Shown piece after piece: positions 9,304 to 18,582 of a DNA stretch of 64,000 nucleotides (the first letter of the stretch is position 1; each line of letters begins with the position of its first letter). The DNA comes from Tritonibacter mobilis (lineage in GTDB: Bacteria > Pseudomonadota > Alphaproteobacteria > Rhodobacterales > Rhodobacteraceae), in assembly GCF_001681715.1 (NCBI RefSeq), contig NZ_LNWY01000004.1, positions 1 to 64,000 of the forward strand. The letters run 5' to 3'. A program made the position numbers and the translations under genes. Below the pieces are notes generated by a model, which had not been told where the DNA came from, did no database searches, and saw only the letters and a list, made by a program, of their open reading frames with translations.

Positions 9304-10737
9304 ATGCAGATTACCCCTGTTCTTCTCTGTGGTGGCTCTGGCACGAGGCTCTGGCCACTGTCGCGAAAGAGCTATCCCAAGCAATTTGTGCCCTTGATGG
9401 GTGAAGAAACCCTGTTTCAGGCCTCTGCCAAACGGCTGTCGGGCGCCGGTGTCGGGTTTGCGTTTGGCGCACCGATGGTGCTGACCAATTCCGATTTCCG
9501 CTTTATTGTGACGGAACAGCTTCAGGCTGCGGGCATTGATCCCGGTGCGATCCTGATTGAGCCTGAAGGGCGCAACACTGCCCCCGCCGTATTGGTCGCG
9601 GCGCTTCGGGCGCAGGCGCAGGATCCGGAGGCCGTGCTCTTGGTGGCTCCCTCAGATCATGTGATACCTGATGTTGACGCGTTCCACGCCGCCGTTGCGC
9701 AGGGGCTTGTGGCGGTGAGTGAGGGGCAGATGGTGACCTTTGGCATCACCCCCACCCATGCGGAAACCGCCTATGGGTATCTTGAACTCTCCGCAGCGCC
9801 TGATGCGGCGGGCCGCCCGGTGGCGCTGAAGCAGTTTGTGGAAAAACCCGATGCGGCGCGCGCTGCCGAGATGCTGGCGGCGGGCAATTTCAAATGGAAC
9901 GCGGGGATCTTCCTGTTCCGGGCCGCTGATATCATCGCCGCCTTTGAGGCCCACGCCCCCAACCTGATGGCACCGGTTGCAGCCGCACTGAAGGACGCAG
10001 AGGTGGATCTTGGGTTTTTGCGACTGGCCCCGGAGCCTTGGGCGCAGGCGGCGGATATCTCGATTGACTATGCGGTGATGGAGAAAGCCAAGAACCTCTC
10101 CGTGGTGCCCTTTGATGCGGCCTGGTCGGATCTGGGCGGCTGGGATGCGGTCTGGCGCGAGGCGGGACCGGACGACAATGGCGTCGTGGTCAGCGGTGCG
10201 GCGACGGCGATCGACTGTTCCGATACCTTGTTGCGCTCTGACAGCGACCGGCTGGAAGTGGTCGGCATCGGCCTTGAGGGCATCATGGCGGTGGCGATGA
10301 ATGACGCGGTTCTGGTGGCGGATAAATCCCGCGCGCAGGATGTGAAGCTCGCGGTGCAGGCGCTGAAAGACAAAGGTGCGGCGCAGGCCACCACCTTCCC
10401 CAAAGATCACCGCCCCTGGGGCTGGTTTGAAAGCCTGGTGGTGGGAGGGCGTTTTCAGGTCAAACGCATTCTGGTCCACCCCGGTGCCTCCCTGAGCCTG
10501 CAAAGCCATTTTCACCGCTCTGAACATTGGATCGTGGTGGAGGGCACTGCGCGGGTGACGGTGGATGATGAGGTCAGGCTGGTGACTGAAAACGAGAGCG
10601 TCTACATCCCGCTTGGCGCAGTACACCGCATGGAAAACCCCGGCAAAGTGCCGATGGTCTTGATCGAGGTGCAGACCGGGGCCTATGTGGGGGAGGATGA
10701 CATTCTTCGCTATGAGGACGTCTACGCCCGGGAGTAA
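9304..10737 (+). CDS. manC: Mannose-1-phosphate guanylyltransferase / mannose-6-phosphate isomerase
   Basis: 477-aa type II enzyme that makes GDP-mannose from mannose 1-phosphate and usually also interconverts fructose and mannose 6-phosphates. The N-terminal nucleotidyltransferase domain shows [19 protein letters not shown] near residue 10 and FVEKPD near residue 178. The C-terminal cupin domain shows the metal-binding histidines in [12 protein letters not shown] and [20 protein letters not shown] precedes the ATG. GDP-mannose would feed the gmd/fcl pair at 36.4 kb. No phosphomannomutase (manB) gene is in the window. The next gene starts 5 bp downstream, so they share an operon. Confidence 0.92.
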   Translation: MQITPVLLCGGSGTRLWPLSRKSYPKQFVPLMGEETLFQASAKRLSGAGVGFAFGAPMVLTNSDFRFIVTEQLQAAGIDPGAILIEPEGRNTAPAVLVAALRAQAQDPEAVLLVAPSDHVIPDVDAFHAAVAQGLVAVSEGQMVTFGITPTHAETAYGYLELSAAPDAAGRPVALKQFVEKPDAARAAEMLAAGNFKWNAGIFLFRAADIIAAFEAHAPNLMAPVAAALKDAEVDLGFLRLAPEPWAQAADISIDYAVMEKAKNLSVVPFDAAWSDLGGWDAVWREAGPDDNGVVVSGAATAIDCSDTLLRSDSDRLEVVGIGLEGIMAVAMNDAVLVADKSRAQDVKLAVQALKDKGAAQATTFPKDHRPWGWFESLVVGGRFQVKRILVHPGASLSLQSHFHRSEHWIVVEGTARVTVDDEVRLVTENESVYIPLGAVHRMENPGKVPMVLIEVQTGAYVGEDDILRYEDVYARE

Positions 10738-10742
10738 GGTTC

Positions 10743-11909
10743 ATGAAGATCGCAGTTGCAGGGCTTGGCTATGTTGGCCTTTCCAATGCCGTTTTGCTGG
10801 CTCAGCACAATGAGGTTGTCGCCACCGACATCGCGGAAAACCGGGTGGAGATGGTCAATGCTCGGCAATGCCCGATCATCGACCCCGAGTTGGAAGATTT
10901 CCTGACCACCCACAGTCTGAACCTGACCGCGACCACGGATGCGGCGGCGGCCTACAGCGGCGCTGATTACGTGGTGGTGGCAACGCCGACCAATTACGAC
11001 CCGCGGCACAATTCCTTTGACACCTCCAGCGTCGAGGCGGTGATCGCAGCCGTCATGGCCGTCAACACCACCGCCACCATCGTCATCAAATCCACGATTC
11101 CGGTGGGGTTCGTCATGGATGTGCGGGCGCGGCTGGGAACCGATCAGGTGATCTTTTCCCCCGAGTTCCTGCGCGAAGGCCGCGCGCTTTATGACAATCT
11201 GCATCCCAGCCGGATCATCGTTGGCGAGCGGTCCAAGCGCGCCAGGATCTTTGCCGATCTGCTGTTGGAGGGCGCCGAGGAAGAGGCGGTGGACACCCTC
11301 TTTACCGATCCAAGCGAAGCCGAGGCGGTGAAACTCTTTGCCAATACCTATCTCGCGATGCGGGTGGCGTTTTTTAATGAATTGGATTCTTACGCCATGG
11401 CCGGGGGCATGGACACCCGCCAGATCATCGAAGGCATCAGCCTCGATCCGCGCATCGGCGGCCATTACAACAACCCCTCTTTTGGCTATGGCGGCTACTG
11501 CCTGCCCAAGGACACCAAGCAGCTTCTGGCCAATTACGATCAGGTGCCGCAGAACCTGATCCGGGCCATTGTCGACGCCAATCGTACCCGCAAGGATTTC
11601 CTCAGCGATCAGATCCTGATGAAAGGCCCCAAGGTGGTCGGCATCCACCGGCTGGTGATGAAGGCGGGATCAGACAATTTCCGTCAGTCCTCCATTCAGG
11701 GCATCATGAAACGTCTCAAAGCTAAAGGCATCGAGGTGATCGTCTATGAGCCGGTGCTGACGGAAGATCACTTCTTTCACAGCCGGGTCATCCGCGATCT
11801 TGACGCCTTTAAGTCCGAGGCCGATCTTATCGTGGCAAACCGGATGAGCGAAGAGATCCGCGATGTCTCTGACAAGGTCTTTACGCGCGACCTGTTTGAG
11901 GCGGACTAA
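10743..11909 (+). CDS. ugd: UDP-glucose 6-dehydrogenase
   Basis: 388-aa UDP-glucose/GDP-mannose dehydrogenase family enzyme; the size and the shorter E. coli-type architecture fit UDP-glucose 6-dehydrogenase, giving UDP-glucuronate. It shows an N-terminal Rossmann motif ([13 protein letters not shown]), the middle segment [14 protein letters not shown], and the catalytic cysteine near residue 253 in [12 protein letters not shown]. The next gene resembles UDP-glucuronate 4-epimerase, which supports UDP-glucose as substrate. GDP-mannose dehydrogenase is a less likely alternative, prompted only by the adjacent manC. It lies 5 bp after manC. Confidence 0.85.
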   Translation: MKIAVAGLGYVGLSNAVLLAQHNEVVATDIAENRVEMVNARQCPIIDPELEDFLTTHSLNLTATTDAAAAYSGADYVVVATPTNYDPRHNSFDTSSVEAVIAAVMAVNTTATIVIKSTIPVGFVMDVRARLGTDQVIFSPEFLREGRALYDNLHPSRIIVGERSKRARIFADLLLEGAEEEAVDTLFTDPSEAEAVKLFANTYLAMRVAFFNELDSYAMAGGMDTRQIIEGISLDPRIGGHYNNPSFGYGGYCLPKDTKQLLANYDQVPQNLIRAIVDANRTRKDFLSDQILMKGPKVVGIHRLVMKAGSDNFRQSSIQGIMKRLKAKGIEVIVYEPVLTEDHFFHSRVIRDLDAFKSEADLIVANRMSEEIRDVSDKVFTRDLFEAD

Positions 11910-11922
11910 GAAAGAAGAAATC

Positions 11923-12960
11923 ATGCAAACCGTTCTTGTAACCGGCTCCGCCGGCTTCATTGGCTTTCACCTCAGCAAGCTGCTTTTGAAACATGGGGCA
12001 CATGTTATCGGGCTGGATGCGTTCAGCGACTACTATGATGTCTCGCTGAAAGAGCGGCGTCATGCGATGCTGGAAGATGCCGCAGGGCAGGGTACGGGGC
12101 GCTTTGTGCCGGTCATTGGCCGGATTGAAACCCCAGGATTACTGGCGGATCTGCTTGCGTCCTATAATCCAGATATTGTTGTGCATTTGGCGGCTCAAGC
12201 TGGTGTGCGCCACTCCATTGAGAATCCGCGTTCCTATTTGGAAAGCAACCTCATGGGGACGTTTGAGCTGCTGGAGGCTGCCCGCGCACATCCACCCAAA
12301 CATATGCTGCTTGCATCGACCTCATCGGCTTATGGCGCCAATACCAACATGCCATATCAAGAGACCCAGAAGGCTGATCACCAGATGTCCTTCTATGCGG
12401 CGACCAAAAAATCGACCGAGCATATGGCGCATTCCTATGCACATCTCTTCGATTTGCCGATCACGATGTTTCGGTTCTTTACCGTCTATGGGCCATGGGG
12501 GCGGCCGGATATGGCTCCCACGAAATTCACCAAGGCGATCCTCGAAGGCCGTCCTATCAATGTCTATAATCACGGCGACATGCAGCGGGACTTTACCTAC
12601 GTTGAGGATCTGGTGGAGGCGATCCGGCTGCTGATGGCCGCACGTCCCGAGCGCCCCTGTGATGCTCATGTGCCAGAGGGAGACAGCCTGTCACCGGTGG
12701 CACCGTTCCGTGTGGTCAATATCGGCAACTCCAACCCAGTGCAGCTTAGCGACTACATAAGCGCCATTGAGCGAGCCACGGGCATTACGGCACAGCGTAA
12801 TCTGATGCCGATGCAGCCGGGCGATGTCCCCGCGACCTGGGCCGATATCCAACTCTTGGAGCGGCTCACCGGATATACACCGCAGACCTCTGTTGAAGAG
12901 GGCGTGTCCCGCTTCGTGGCGTGGTATCAGGAGTATGTTGCTACCAATAAGATCAAGTAG
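11923..12960 (+). CDS. UDP-glucuronate 4-epimerase-like enzyme
   Basis: 345-aa extended short-chain dehydrogenase that probably converts UDP-glucuronate to UDP-galacturonate (CapI/LspL type). It shows the NAD motif GSAGFIGFHLS, LAAQAGVRHSIENP, catalytic YAATKKS, and the segment FTVYGPWGRPDMAP followed by RDFTYVEDLVEA, all typical of this subfamily. The ATG at 11923 follows AAAGAAG and 13 bp after the ugd stop; an in-frame earlier start at 11863 would only read through the ugd tail. It sits last in the manC-ugd operon. Downstream DNA is insertion-sequence debris, so the original operon may have continued. Confidence 0.82.
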   Translation: MQTVLVTGSAGFIGFHLSKLLLKHGAHVIGLDAFSDYYDVSLKERRHAMLEDAAGQGTGRFVPVIGRIETPGLLADLLASYNPDIVVHLAAQAGVRHSIENPRSYLESNLMGTFELLEAARAHPPKHMLLASTSSAYGANTNMPYQETQKADHQMSFYAATKKSTEHMAHSYAHLFDLPITMFRFFTVYGPWGRPDMAPTKFTKAILEGRPINVYNHGDMQRDFTYVEDLVEAIRLLMAARPERPCDAHVPEGDSLSPVAPFRVVNIGNSNPVQLSDYISAIERATGITAQRNLMPMQPGDVPATWADIQLLERLTGYTPQTSVEEGVSRFVAWYQEYVATNKIK

Positions 12961-13377
12961 CTTTATCAAAGCAGGCGGTACTGAACGGTGGTAGCGCGTA
13001 ATCGGCGACATGGGATCAGCAACACTCGTGAAAGCCCTTGGGCCCCCAGTGTCTTTAGATCACAAAAATACGCTCAGCGCCGTCTCATTGGCGGGCAGGA
13101 GGCCACTCTTCCTTGAGGAATTCGGGCCAGAGAAAGGGGGGTCGGACTTAAGGTCCTCATGCCATTTTCCACACATTACGCAGCAAGCGGCCGGAGCGCG
13201 TTTTCATATGTCCGGTCACATGACCCAGTATACCTATGAAAACAGATCCTAAATGTGGATGGCCGAGTGGCTGGTTTCTCCTGAAGTCGCTGACCTCAGG
13301 AAATTTTCTAGCGCAAGTAGGGTCAACATGCCAGCCCCGACAACGGCCCCCACTTTCACATGTTAGATCCTTTGCCC
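12961..13377. other. Intergenic stretch, nothing recognised
   Basis: No gene or RNA is supported between the epimerase and the first insertion-sequence end. A segment near 13258 (GATGGCCGAGTGG) mimics the D-arm of a serine tRNA but the rest does not fold as one. Confidence 0.4.
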
Positions 13378-13579
13378 CCTAGGGTCAGGATGCATTGATT
13401 TCGGTCGCACTGCCTGATTCACGGCTCCGAAAATGAAGCTGTGACATGAGCGATCTTTTCTGGCTGACCGACGCGCAAATGGGGCGTCTGGAACTTTTCT
13501 TTCCGAAGTCACACGGAAAGCCCCGGGTCGATGACTAACGCGTTCTGAGTGGGACAATATTCATCAATCGCAATGGGTT
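13378..13579 (+). mobile_element. IS5-family element, left end and transposase start only
   Basis: Starts with an element end (CCTAGGGTCAGGATGCATTG) that recurs at 48089. From 13448 the transposase begins MSDLFWLTDAQMGRLEL, the conserved opening of a common alphaproteobacterial IS5-family transposase. The frame meets a TAA after HGKPRVDD where the family reads on to RVLSG, then resumes as IFINRNGL until the sequence is cut at about 13579 by the next element. It is dead through both a nonsense codon and truncation. Confidence 0.75.
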
Positions 13580-13915
13580 AAGTGACGTGCCCCCCTGAAA
13601 TGTCCGCGTTTTGAAGTTAGCCTGTTCTCCACATGAGGAGACAGACAATGCGGAAAAGCCGATTCAGCGAAGAGCAGATCATTGGCATCTTGAAGGAGCA
13701 TCAGGCCGGGATAGGTGCCAAGGAACTGTGCCGTAAGCACGGCATTAGCGATGGCACGTTCTACAAATGGTGCTCGAAGTATGGCGGTATGGAAGTGTCC
13801 GAGGCCAAGCGGCTGAAGGCCCTGGAGGCCGAGAACGCCAAGCTTAAGAAGATGCTTGCGGAGCACATGCTCGACGTTGCCACACTCAAGGAAATTCTGG
13901 GAAAAATGTATGGTC
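13580..13915 (+). pseudogene. IS3-family element remnant with OrfA
   Basis: The ATG at 13648, behind GAGGAG, opens an IS3-family (IS407-type) OrfA of which about 88 residues are recognisable: a helix-turn-helix (FSEEQIIGILKEHQ, KELCRKHGISDGTFYKW) and a leucine-zipper-like end (LKALEAENAKLKKML). The match ends at KEILGKM (about 13914), just before the normal OrfA stop. The reading frame then runs into unrelated sequence, and OrfB is missing. The element's own left end probably lies near 13581 and truncates the IS5 relic. Confidence 0.75.
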
Positions 13916-14094
13916 CGCCCCGCGGTTGCAAGTTGTTGGATGACGTCTTTGGCTTGCGTAAATGTATCCGGCCTCTGATCAGTGGCTGGTTTTGCCAGCC
14001 AGGCCTTGATGAGATCCGCACCTCGGGTTCCAGATTACTAGCTCCGGGATCATGTCCCTCTTTTTTGCGCGTAGCTTACCTGATCAGCCCCACT
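13916..14094. other. Unassigned fragment between two insertion sequences
   Basis: This 180-bp block belongs to neither flanking element. Its reverse strand reads open (for example LRKPKTSSNNLQPRG), but no family is recognised. It is presumably a leftover of a gene destroyed by the insertions. Confidence 0.3.
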
Positions 14095-14109
14095 TGAGTG
14101 GTCCAATTT

Positions 14110-14990
14110 GATTGTTAGTGCATGATCGACCTTTGGTCCATCTGGACGACGGTTTCCGGGGCCGGAGGGCGGTAGCCCAGACCACTATGTGGGCGTTTCG
14201 TGTTGTAGTGCTTCCTCCATTCTTCGATCAGGATTTGTGCTTCTCGCAGGCTGTAGAAGATTTCGCCATTCAAGAACTCATCTCTGAACCGGGCGTTGAA
14301 GCTTTCACGGTATCCGTTCTCCTAGTGTGAGCCGGGTTCCATGTAAGCCGTCTTTGCGCCGATGGCTTTGATCCAGTCCTGCACGGCCTGTGCAACGAAG
14401 CGAGCCATTGAAGGCGCTATTGGTTCGAGCCCAATGGCGAGCGGGCCATTGTCAGACTGAATAAACGAAGGCACACCGCGCAGGATGAACAGGTCGCTCA
14501 GCGAATAGATGACGTTGCCGGAGTTCAGCTTGCGATCTACGCGGATTGCCAAGCATTCTCGGCTGTATTCGTCGATGATGTTGAGCGTGCGGAACGCCTT
14601 TCCGTCATCAGTCCGGCAATGCACGAAGTCGTAAGACCAAACATGACCACGGTGTTCTGGCCGTAGCCGAACTCACGATCCGTCATTCAGCCAAAGACGC
14701 CCCTTCTTTGGTTGTTTAATGGGCACTTTCAGCCCCTCTCGTCGCCACAGCCTTTCGAACGGCTTGTCATTCACATGCCAGACTGCATCTCTCAGCAGCG
14801 CTGCGATCCGACGATAGCCATAGCGGCCATATTGCCGGGTCAGCTCGATCATGTCGGCCACCAATCGTTCTTCATCCAGGCGACCAACTGGCACCCTACG
14901 CTGCGTGGATCGGTGTTATCTCAGAACGCGGCACGCGCGGCGTTCCGAGACATTCAACTCACCACAAACGCGATCAATGCAAGCACGGCG
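14110..14990 (-). pseudogene. IS3-family transposase OrfB, three stop codons
   Basis: DDE integrase-type transposase reading frame of the same element. The parts seen are the HTH_21-like start (EERLVADMIELTRQYGRYGY), the catalytic core with WSYDFV and SDNGP, and the end ESFNARFRDELLNGEIF. All three pieces lie in one frame separated by point nonsense codons, not by frameshifts, so this is simple decay. Confidence 0.8.
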
Positions 14991-15001
14991 ACGAGCGGGG
15001 C

Positions 15002-15280
15002 TCAGAAGTTTCCCTTCGCGGCTTCCCCCAAGATCAGCTTGTCCAAGGTCAGATCAGAAACGGCCTTGCGAAGCCGCTCATTCGCTTTCTGCAGCCGCTT
15101 CAGTTCCTTCAATTGGTCCGTGCCCATTCCACCGTACTTCTTCTTCCAGCGGTAGTAAGTTTGTTCAGTCACCCCAATCTGCCGGATCGCATCCAGACGC
15201 GGCATCCCTTGCCCCGTCAGAACTTCAACCTGTCGCAGCTTCGTGACAATCTCCTCGGGCTTTTGTCGCTTGTTGGCCAT
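15002..15280 (-). CDS. IS3-family transposase OrfA
   Basis: 92-aa helix-turn-helix protein of an IS3-family element (RQKPEEIVTKLRQVEVLTGQ, DAIRQIGVTEQTYYRWKKKYGG, then a coiled-coil-like LKRLQKANERLRKAVSDLTL). Length and sequence are complete. OrfB, which carries the DDE catalytic domain, has three stop codons, so this copy cannot move by itself. Confidence 0.85.
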   Translation of the reverse strand: MANKRQKPEEIVTKLRQVEVLTGQGMPRLDAIRQIGVTEQTYYRWKKKYGGMGTDQLKELKRLQKANERLRKAVSDLTLDKLILGEAAKGNF

Positions 15281-15322
15281 GTGTTTACTCCGTTTTCCTA
15301 AACATAGCGGAGGGCCACTTCA

Positions 15323-16122
15323 ATGGGGGAAGACCAAGCTTTGGCGTGGGCTACCTTATTCCAGAGCTGTTCATCGCGGCTGTACTGGCGATCATCGCGT
15401 TTTTCACCGCAGGGACGGGCGGTGCAGCGTTGGCTGCGCGTATCGCGACCTACACTGGCAAGGTTACAGCTGCACTGTCCAAAGCTGGCCGCGCCGGGCA
15501 GGCCCTGTTGCGTGTATTCACGTTCCTGAAGTCGATCAGCGGCAAGATGATCGACCTCATCAAAGCGTTGAAGGGTAAGATTGATGAGGTGGCTGAGGGC
15601 GTGACGAACGGGATCACACGGATCACGCGGCGTTCTGGTAAGCGGGTGAGAGACCCCACTGACATGCCCTGCTTCAACAGACCGCCTAACTCGACACGAC
15701 AAGAGTTTATAGATCAGCTCACCGAACAGGAGGCTGCGATCAACAACAGCGATCTGTCAGAATTGATGCGGAGAAGGGCGCTGGTCGAAGCAAATGGGAC
15801 GGGCAAGTTCCGGGATGCGGCCGCGCAGAGAAATGCACGGTCACAATGGATACGCAACAAGATTGATGAACTAATAGATCAACATGGGCTAATCGAAGCC
15901 GAACGCTTGGCCGAGTTAGAGGCGTCAACGCTGGATGCAACGCATGTGCTTGACATCGTAGCCGGCGGGGATCCATCCAATATTTCCGGCTTGCAAAATC
16001 GCAGTGTAAACCGCTCACTTGGCAGCCAATGGCGTGGAAAGGTCGATGATCTGGATCGCGCTCTCGCTGATCAGGCCAGACAAGGTGCAGTAAAGGCAAA
16101 CATACGGCTCAGACCGTGTTGA
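15323..16122 (+). CDS. Polymorphic toxin C-terminal region, Ntox15/Tde-like DNase, 5' lost
   Basis: The C-terminal part of a large secreted toxin whose N-terminal delivery region (Rhs, PAAR or similar) is gone. The frame is open straight through the IS3 end at 15322; the first usable start is the GTG at 15346 (258 aa). Residues 1-50 are hydrophobic and Gly/Ala-rich (IPELFIAAVLAIIAFFTAG), as often found just before toxin tips. The last 150 residues match the polymorphic toxin type 15 domain: the catalytic HxxD motif is at residues 200-203 (THVLDIVAGGDP), followed by NRSLGSQWRGKVDDLD. Agrobacterium Tde1 and Tde2, type VI-secreted DNases, carry this domain. The catalytic tip looks intact. With no promoter or delivery domain it is probably silent or a reserve tip for recombination; that is inference. 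Confidence 0.72.
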
Positions 16123-16132
16123 GGATAGTAAC

Positions 16133-16795
16133 ATGAATGAACTTGAGGTGATAATCGACCGCAACGGGCCTCTGATGGACGTACAGCCCGTGCCTGATGA
16201 GGTCATTGCTGCCTATCGTGGAAAAGTACCCGGTATGCTTTTGGAATTCTGGGAAACGCAAGGTACGGGATCTTGGGTCAAAGGATTATTTAATGTCTGC
16301 ACGCCAGGAGATTTCGATGGACTTCTCTCCCAAGTCTTTCACGCTGACAAAGATTTTTCGCATGCGGATTGTCATATCTTTGGATATTCGGCATTTGGAA
16401 TCATTTTTGCATGGAGCGAACGACATGGAGTCATGGATATAAATCTTCTCCGGAATGAGGTCATTGCAAGTGGTCTCACGAAGGAAGGCAGTCCGGGCCC
16501 TTCGAAGAATGCCCTGACTGCGCTCCTATTCCGTTTAACGAAAGACGACTCTCTCGACGCCTACGACGATGATGATAATAAGCTCTTCTCGCGCACGGTG
16601 AAGACGCTTGGGCGACCAGAACCCGGTCAGGCGTTCGGCTTTTTCCCGGCCCTCACCATGGGTGGCGCGCCAAAGTTGGAGAATATAAAGATCGTTCCGG
16701 CGCTGGAACATTTTCTCTTCCTCGCGCAGCTCCAGCAGTTTCAACTCGTCGATTATCTCTCCCAGCCGCCAAGAGTTGTGCGATCCATCGGATAG
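16133..16795 (+). CDS. Immunity protein, GAD-like/DUF1851 (Tdi-type), first copy
   Basis: 220-aa protein starting 10 bp after the toxin gene. The N-terminal half has a GAD-like domain (VPGMLLEFWETQGTG, GLFNVCTPGDFDGLL), and the C-terminal half has a DUF1851-type segment (AFGFFPALTMGGAPKLENI, EHFLFLAQL). These two domains together define the Tdi immunity proteins paired with Tde/Ntox15 DNases, so its role is probably to bind and block the toxin in the cytoplasm. It is clearly related to the next gene throughout its length but divergent. Lower GC than the core genes nearby fits transfer with the toxin. Confidence 0.72.
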   Translation: MNELEVIIDRNGPLMDVQPVPDEVIAAYRGKVPGMLLEFWETQGTGSWVKGLFNVCTPGDFDGLLSQVFHADKDFSHADCHIFGYSAFGIIFAWSERHGVMDINLLRNEVIASGLTKEGSPGPSKNALTALLFRLTKDDSLDAYDDDDNKLFSRTVKTLGRPEPGQAFGFFPALTMGGAPKLENIKIVPALEHFLFLAQLQQFQLVDYLSQPPRVVRSIG

Positions 16796-16846
16796 CTGTT
16801 CGCCCCCCGAGGCTAGTTTGTTCACAAGCGTTTTTGAAGCAAGACG

Positions 16847-17545
16847 ATGACCATTGCACAGGACTTTGAGTATTTCGAAGAGAGATTTGGTAAGCCCACT
16901 TCATTTGCGGCTGCGTCGGAGGATGTCTTACAGCGACTCGCAAAGCATGTACCCGGCGTCATGATCGAGTATTGGCAAAAATTTGGGTTTTCAACGTTTC
17001 TGGACGGATACTTCCAACTGGTAAATCCGGAGGACTACGCTGTGCCATTGACCGAATGGATCAAAGGCACAGAGTTTGAAGGCAAGGATACGTATCATGT
17101 CTTTTCAAGAACATGCTTTGGTGACTTGCGCGTTTGGGGTGAAATAACGGGCCGTGATTTTCACCTCGACATTTTACTTGATGCGCTCATCATCAGAAAG
17201 AAAAATGACGCCGCTGGCATTGCTGCAGGTAAAGCTAATGTCTTGGGAGAAGATGCTTTCTTCGATCTAGATCCCAAGCCAGGGGACCTTCGAGATCGTT
17301 TGCTGCGGGCAGCCCAACAGCGTTTGGGGTCTTTGGGGGCCGATCAAATATACGGGTTTTCACCGGCTCTACAGCTGGGCGGAGAAATTGATGCCGCCAA
17401 TCTGAAAATTGTGCTCGCCGCTTCGCACCTAACAGTGCTGGCCGGTCTAAGTGAAAAGCCCGTTATTGGAATGGATGGCCTCGCGAAGCGCGCGTTTGGC
17501 TCCGGCGCAGATGAGAGTTTGGACGAAGCTTTCAAGAAACTTTAG
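16847..17545 (+). CDS. Immunity protein, GAD-like/DUF1851 (Tdi-type), second copy
   Basis: 232-aa paralogue of the preceding immunity protein. It shows the same GAD-like N-terminal pattern (VPGVMIEYWQKFGF, DGYFQLVNPEDYAVPLTEW) and DUF1851-type C-terminal pattern (IYGFSPALQLGG, LKIVLAASHLTVLAGL), with a longer acidic tail. Tandem immunity genes behind one toxin usually mean the second protects against a related toxin variant, or was left behind when an older toxin tip was replaced; which applies here cannot be told. It converges with kpsF, 39 bp away. Confidence 0.72.
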   Translation: MTIAQDFEYFEERFGKPTSFAAASEDVLQRLAKHVPGVMIEYWQKFGFSTFLDGYFQLVNPEDYAVPLTEWIKGTEFEGKDTYHVFSRTCFGDLRVWGEITGRDFHLDILLDALIIRKKNDAAGIAAGKANVLGEDAFFDLDPKPGDLRDRLLRAAQQRLGSLGADQIYGFSPALQLGGEIDAANLKIVLAASHLTVLAGLSEKPVIGMDGLAKRAFGSGADESLDEAFKKL

Positions 17546-17584
17546 AGTGGTGTCCTTTGCTCTTTGCCTGCTTTGCCAAAGCCC

Positions 17585-18556
17585 CTAGCCCAGACCGGCG
17601 CGCAGACAGTCGTGGATGTGCAGCAGTCCCGCCACCCGATCCTCATCATCCAGCACAAACAGCGCCGAGATTTTGCGGCTGTTCATCTCATGCAGCGCCT
17701 CAGAGGCCAGCGAGCCGCGCCGGATCACCTTGGGGCCACGGGTGGCCACTTCGCCCGCAGTGCGCGCCATCAGCCCGTCCATATTGCGGCGCAAATCGCC
17801 GTCGGTGATGATACCCGTGAGGCGGCCACCCTCGACCAGCCCCGCAAGGCCAAAACCCTTGGCGGTCATGGTCAAAAGCGCCTCGGACATCGGGGTGTCC
17901 GGCGCCACGAGGGGCAGGGCCTCGCCCGTGTGCATCAGCCCATCCACCAGCATCAGCTGCGCGCCGAGCTTGCCGCCGGGGTGGAAGACCTTGAAATCCT
18001 CGCGCTCAAAGCCGCGCCGCTTCATCAATGCCACCGCCAGCGCATCGCCCATCGCCAGCGTCGCCGTGGTCGAGGTGGTGGGCGCCATGCCGATGCCGCA
18101 GGCCTCTGGCGCATCGGGCAGCAACAGCACCACATCGGCCTGGGTCGCGAGGGTGCTGTCGGCCTTGCGGGTGATGGCAATCAGCGGGATCGCAAAACGG
18201 CGGCTATAGGTGACGATATCGGCCAATTCAGACGTCTCGCCGGAATTGGAAATCACCAAGCAGACATCGCGCGGCGTCACCATGCCAAGATCACCGTGGC
18301 TGGCTTCGGTGGCATGTACAAATTGCGCCGGCGTCCCCGTCGAGGCCAGGGTGGCCGCGATCTTATTGCCGATATGGCCGGATTTGCCGACGCCCGACAC
18401 AATCACGCGCCCTTCCATGGCCTCGAGGATCTCTACCGCCCTGAGCTGCGCATCGCCCACCTCGGCGGCCATTCGCGTCAGCGCGGCCGCTTCAACGGTC
18501 AGCACGCGGGCCATTTCGGCAAGGGTTTCATCACAGGTCAGTACTCGCGGTGTCAT
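17585..18556 (-). CDS. kpsF: Arabinose-5-phosphate isomerase, complete copy
   Basis: 323-aa KpsF/GutQ family enzyme that converts ribulose 5-phosphate to arabinose 5-phosphate, the precursor of Kdo for the lipid linker of ABC-exported capsules and for lipopolysaccharide. The SIS domain (VIVSGVGKSGHIGNKIAATL, ATEASHGDLGM, VISNSGETSE) covers about residues 35-170. Two CBS domains follow (DTPMSEALLTMTAKGFGLAGL, SEALHEMNSRKISALFVLD). A second, truncated copy lies at 32326-33186 in the same orientation. The sequences match from 17714 to 18582, including 26 bp upstream of the start, then diverge. The gene lies outside the IS scars that flank kpsM. Confidence 0.9.
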   Translation of the reverse strand: MTPRVLTCDETLAEMARVLTVEAAALTRMAAEVGDAQLRAVEILEAMEGRVIVSGVGKSGHIGNKIAATLASTGTPAQFVHATEASHGDLGMVTPRDVCLVISNSGETSELADIVTYSRRFAIPLIAITRKADSTLATQADVVLLLPDAPEACGIGMAPTTSTTATLAMGDALAVALMKRRGFEREDFKVFHPGGKLGAQLMLVDGLMHTGEALPLVAPDTPMSEALLTMTAKGFGLAGLVEGGRLTGIITDGDLRRNMDGLMARTAGEVATRGPKVIRRGSLASEALHEMNSRKISALFVLDDEDRVAGLLHIHDCLRAGLG

Positions 18557-18582
18557 GGCGCGGTCTCCGTCGGGGTGGCACT
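17714..18582. repeat. Direct repeat, kpsF copy 1 (partner 32344-33212)
   Basis: This 869-bp block is repeated without indels at 32344-33212. I count roughly two dozen single-base differences, about 97% identity by eye. The repeat starts at GCCGCGC inside the second CBS domain and ends 26 bp upstream of the kpsF start. The two copies flank a 13.8-kb segment holding kpsMET and the glycosyltransferases. Confidence 0.85.

Larger units (their letters stand above)
14095..15322 (-). mobile_element. IS3-family insertion sequence, nearly full length, defective
   Basis: An element on the complement strand with short imperfect terminal repeats (TGAGTGGTCC at 14095 and, inverted, TGAAGTGGCCC ending at 15322). 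OrfA is intact at 15002-15280. OrfB runs leftward from about 14990 to 14110 in one frame but is interrupted by three stop codons, near 14923 (TAA), 14671 (TGA) and 14327 (TAG). The frame is otherwise recognisable (YGYRRIAALLRD, IIDEYSRECLAIRV, KRPHSGLGYRPPAPE). No target-site duplication is visible at the two ends, which suggests deletions next to it. Its right end sits directly against the toxin reading frame. Confidence 0.85.

Noticed and set aside
13256-13340. Possible serine-type tRNA (GGATGGCCGAGTGG start)
   Set aside because: Only the D-arm-like string matches. No anticodon arm, no T-arm consensus and no acceptor pairing can be drawn.
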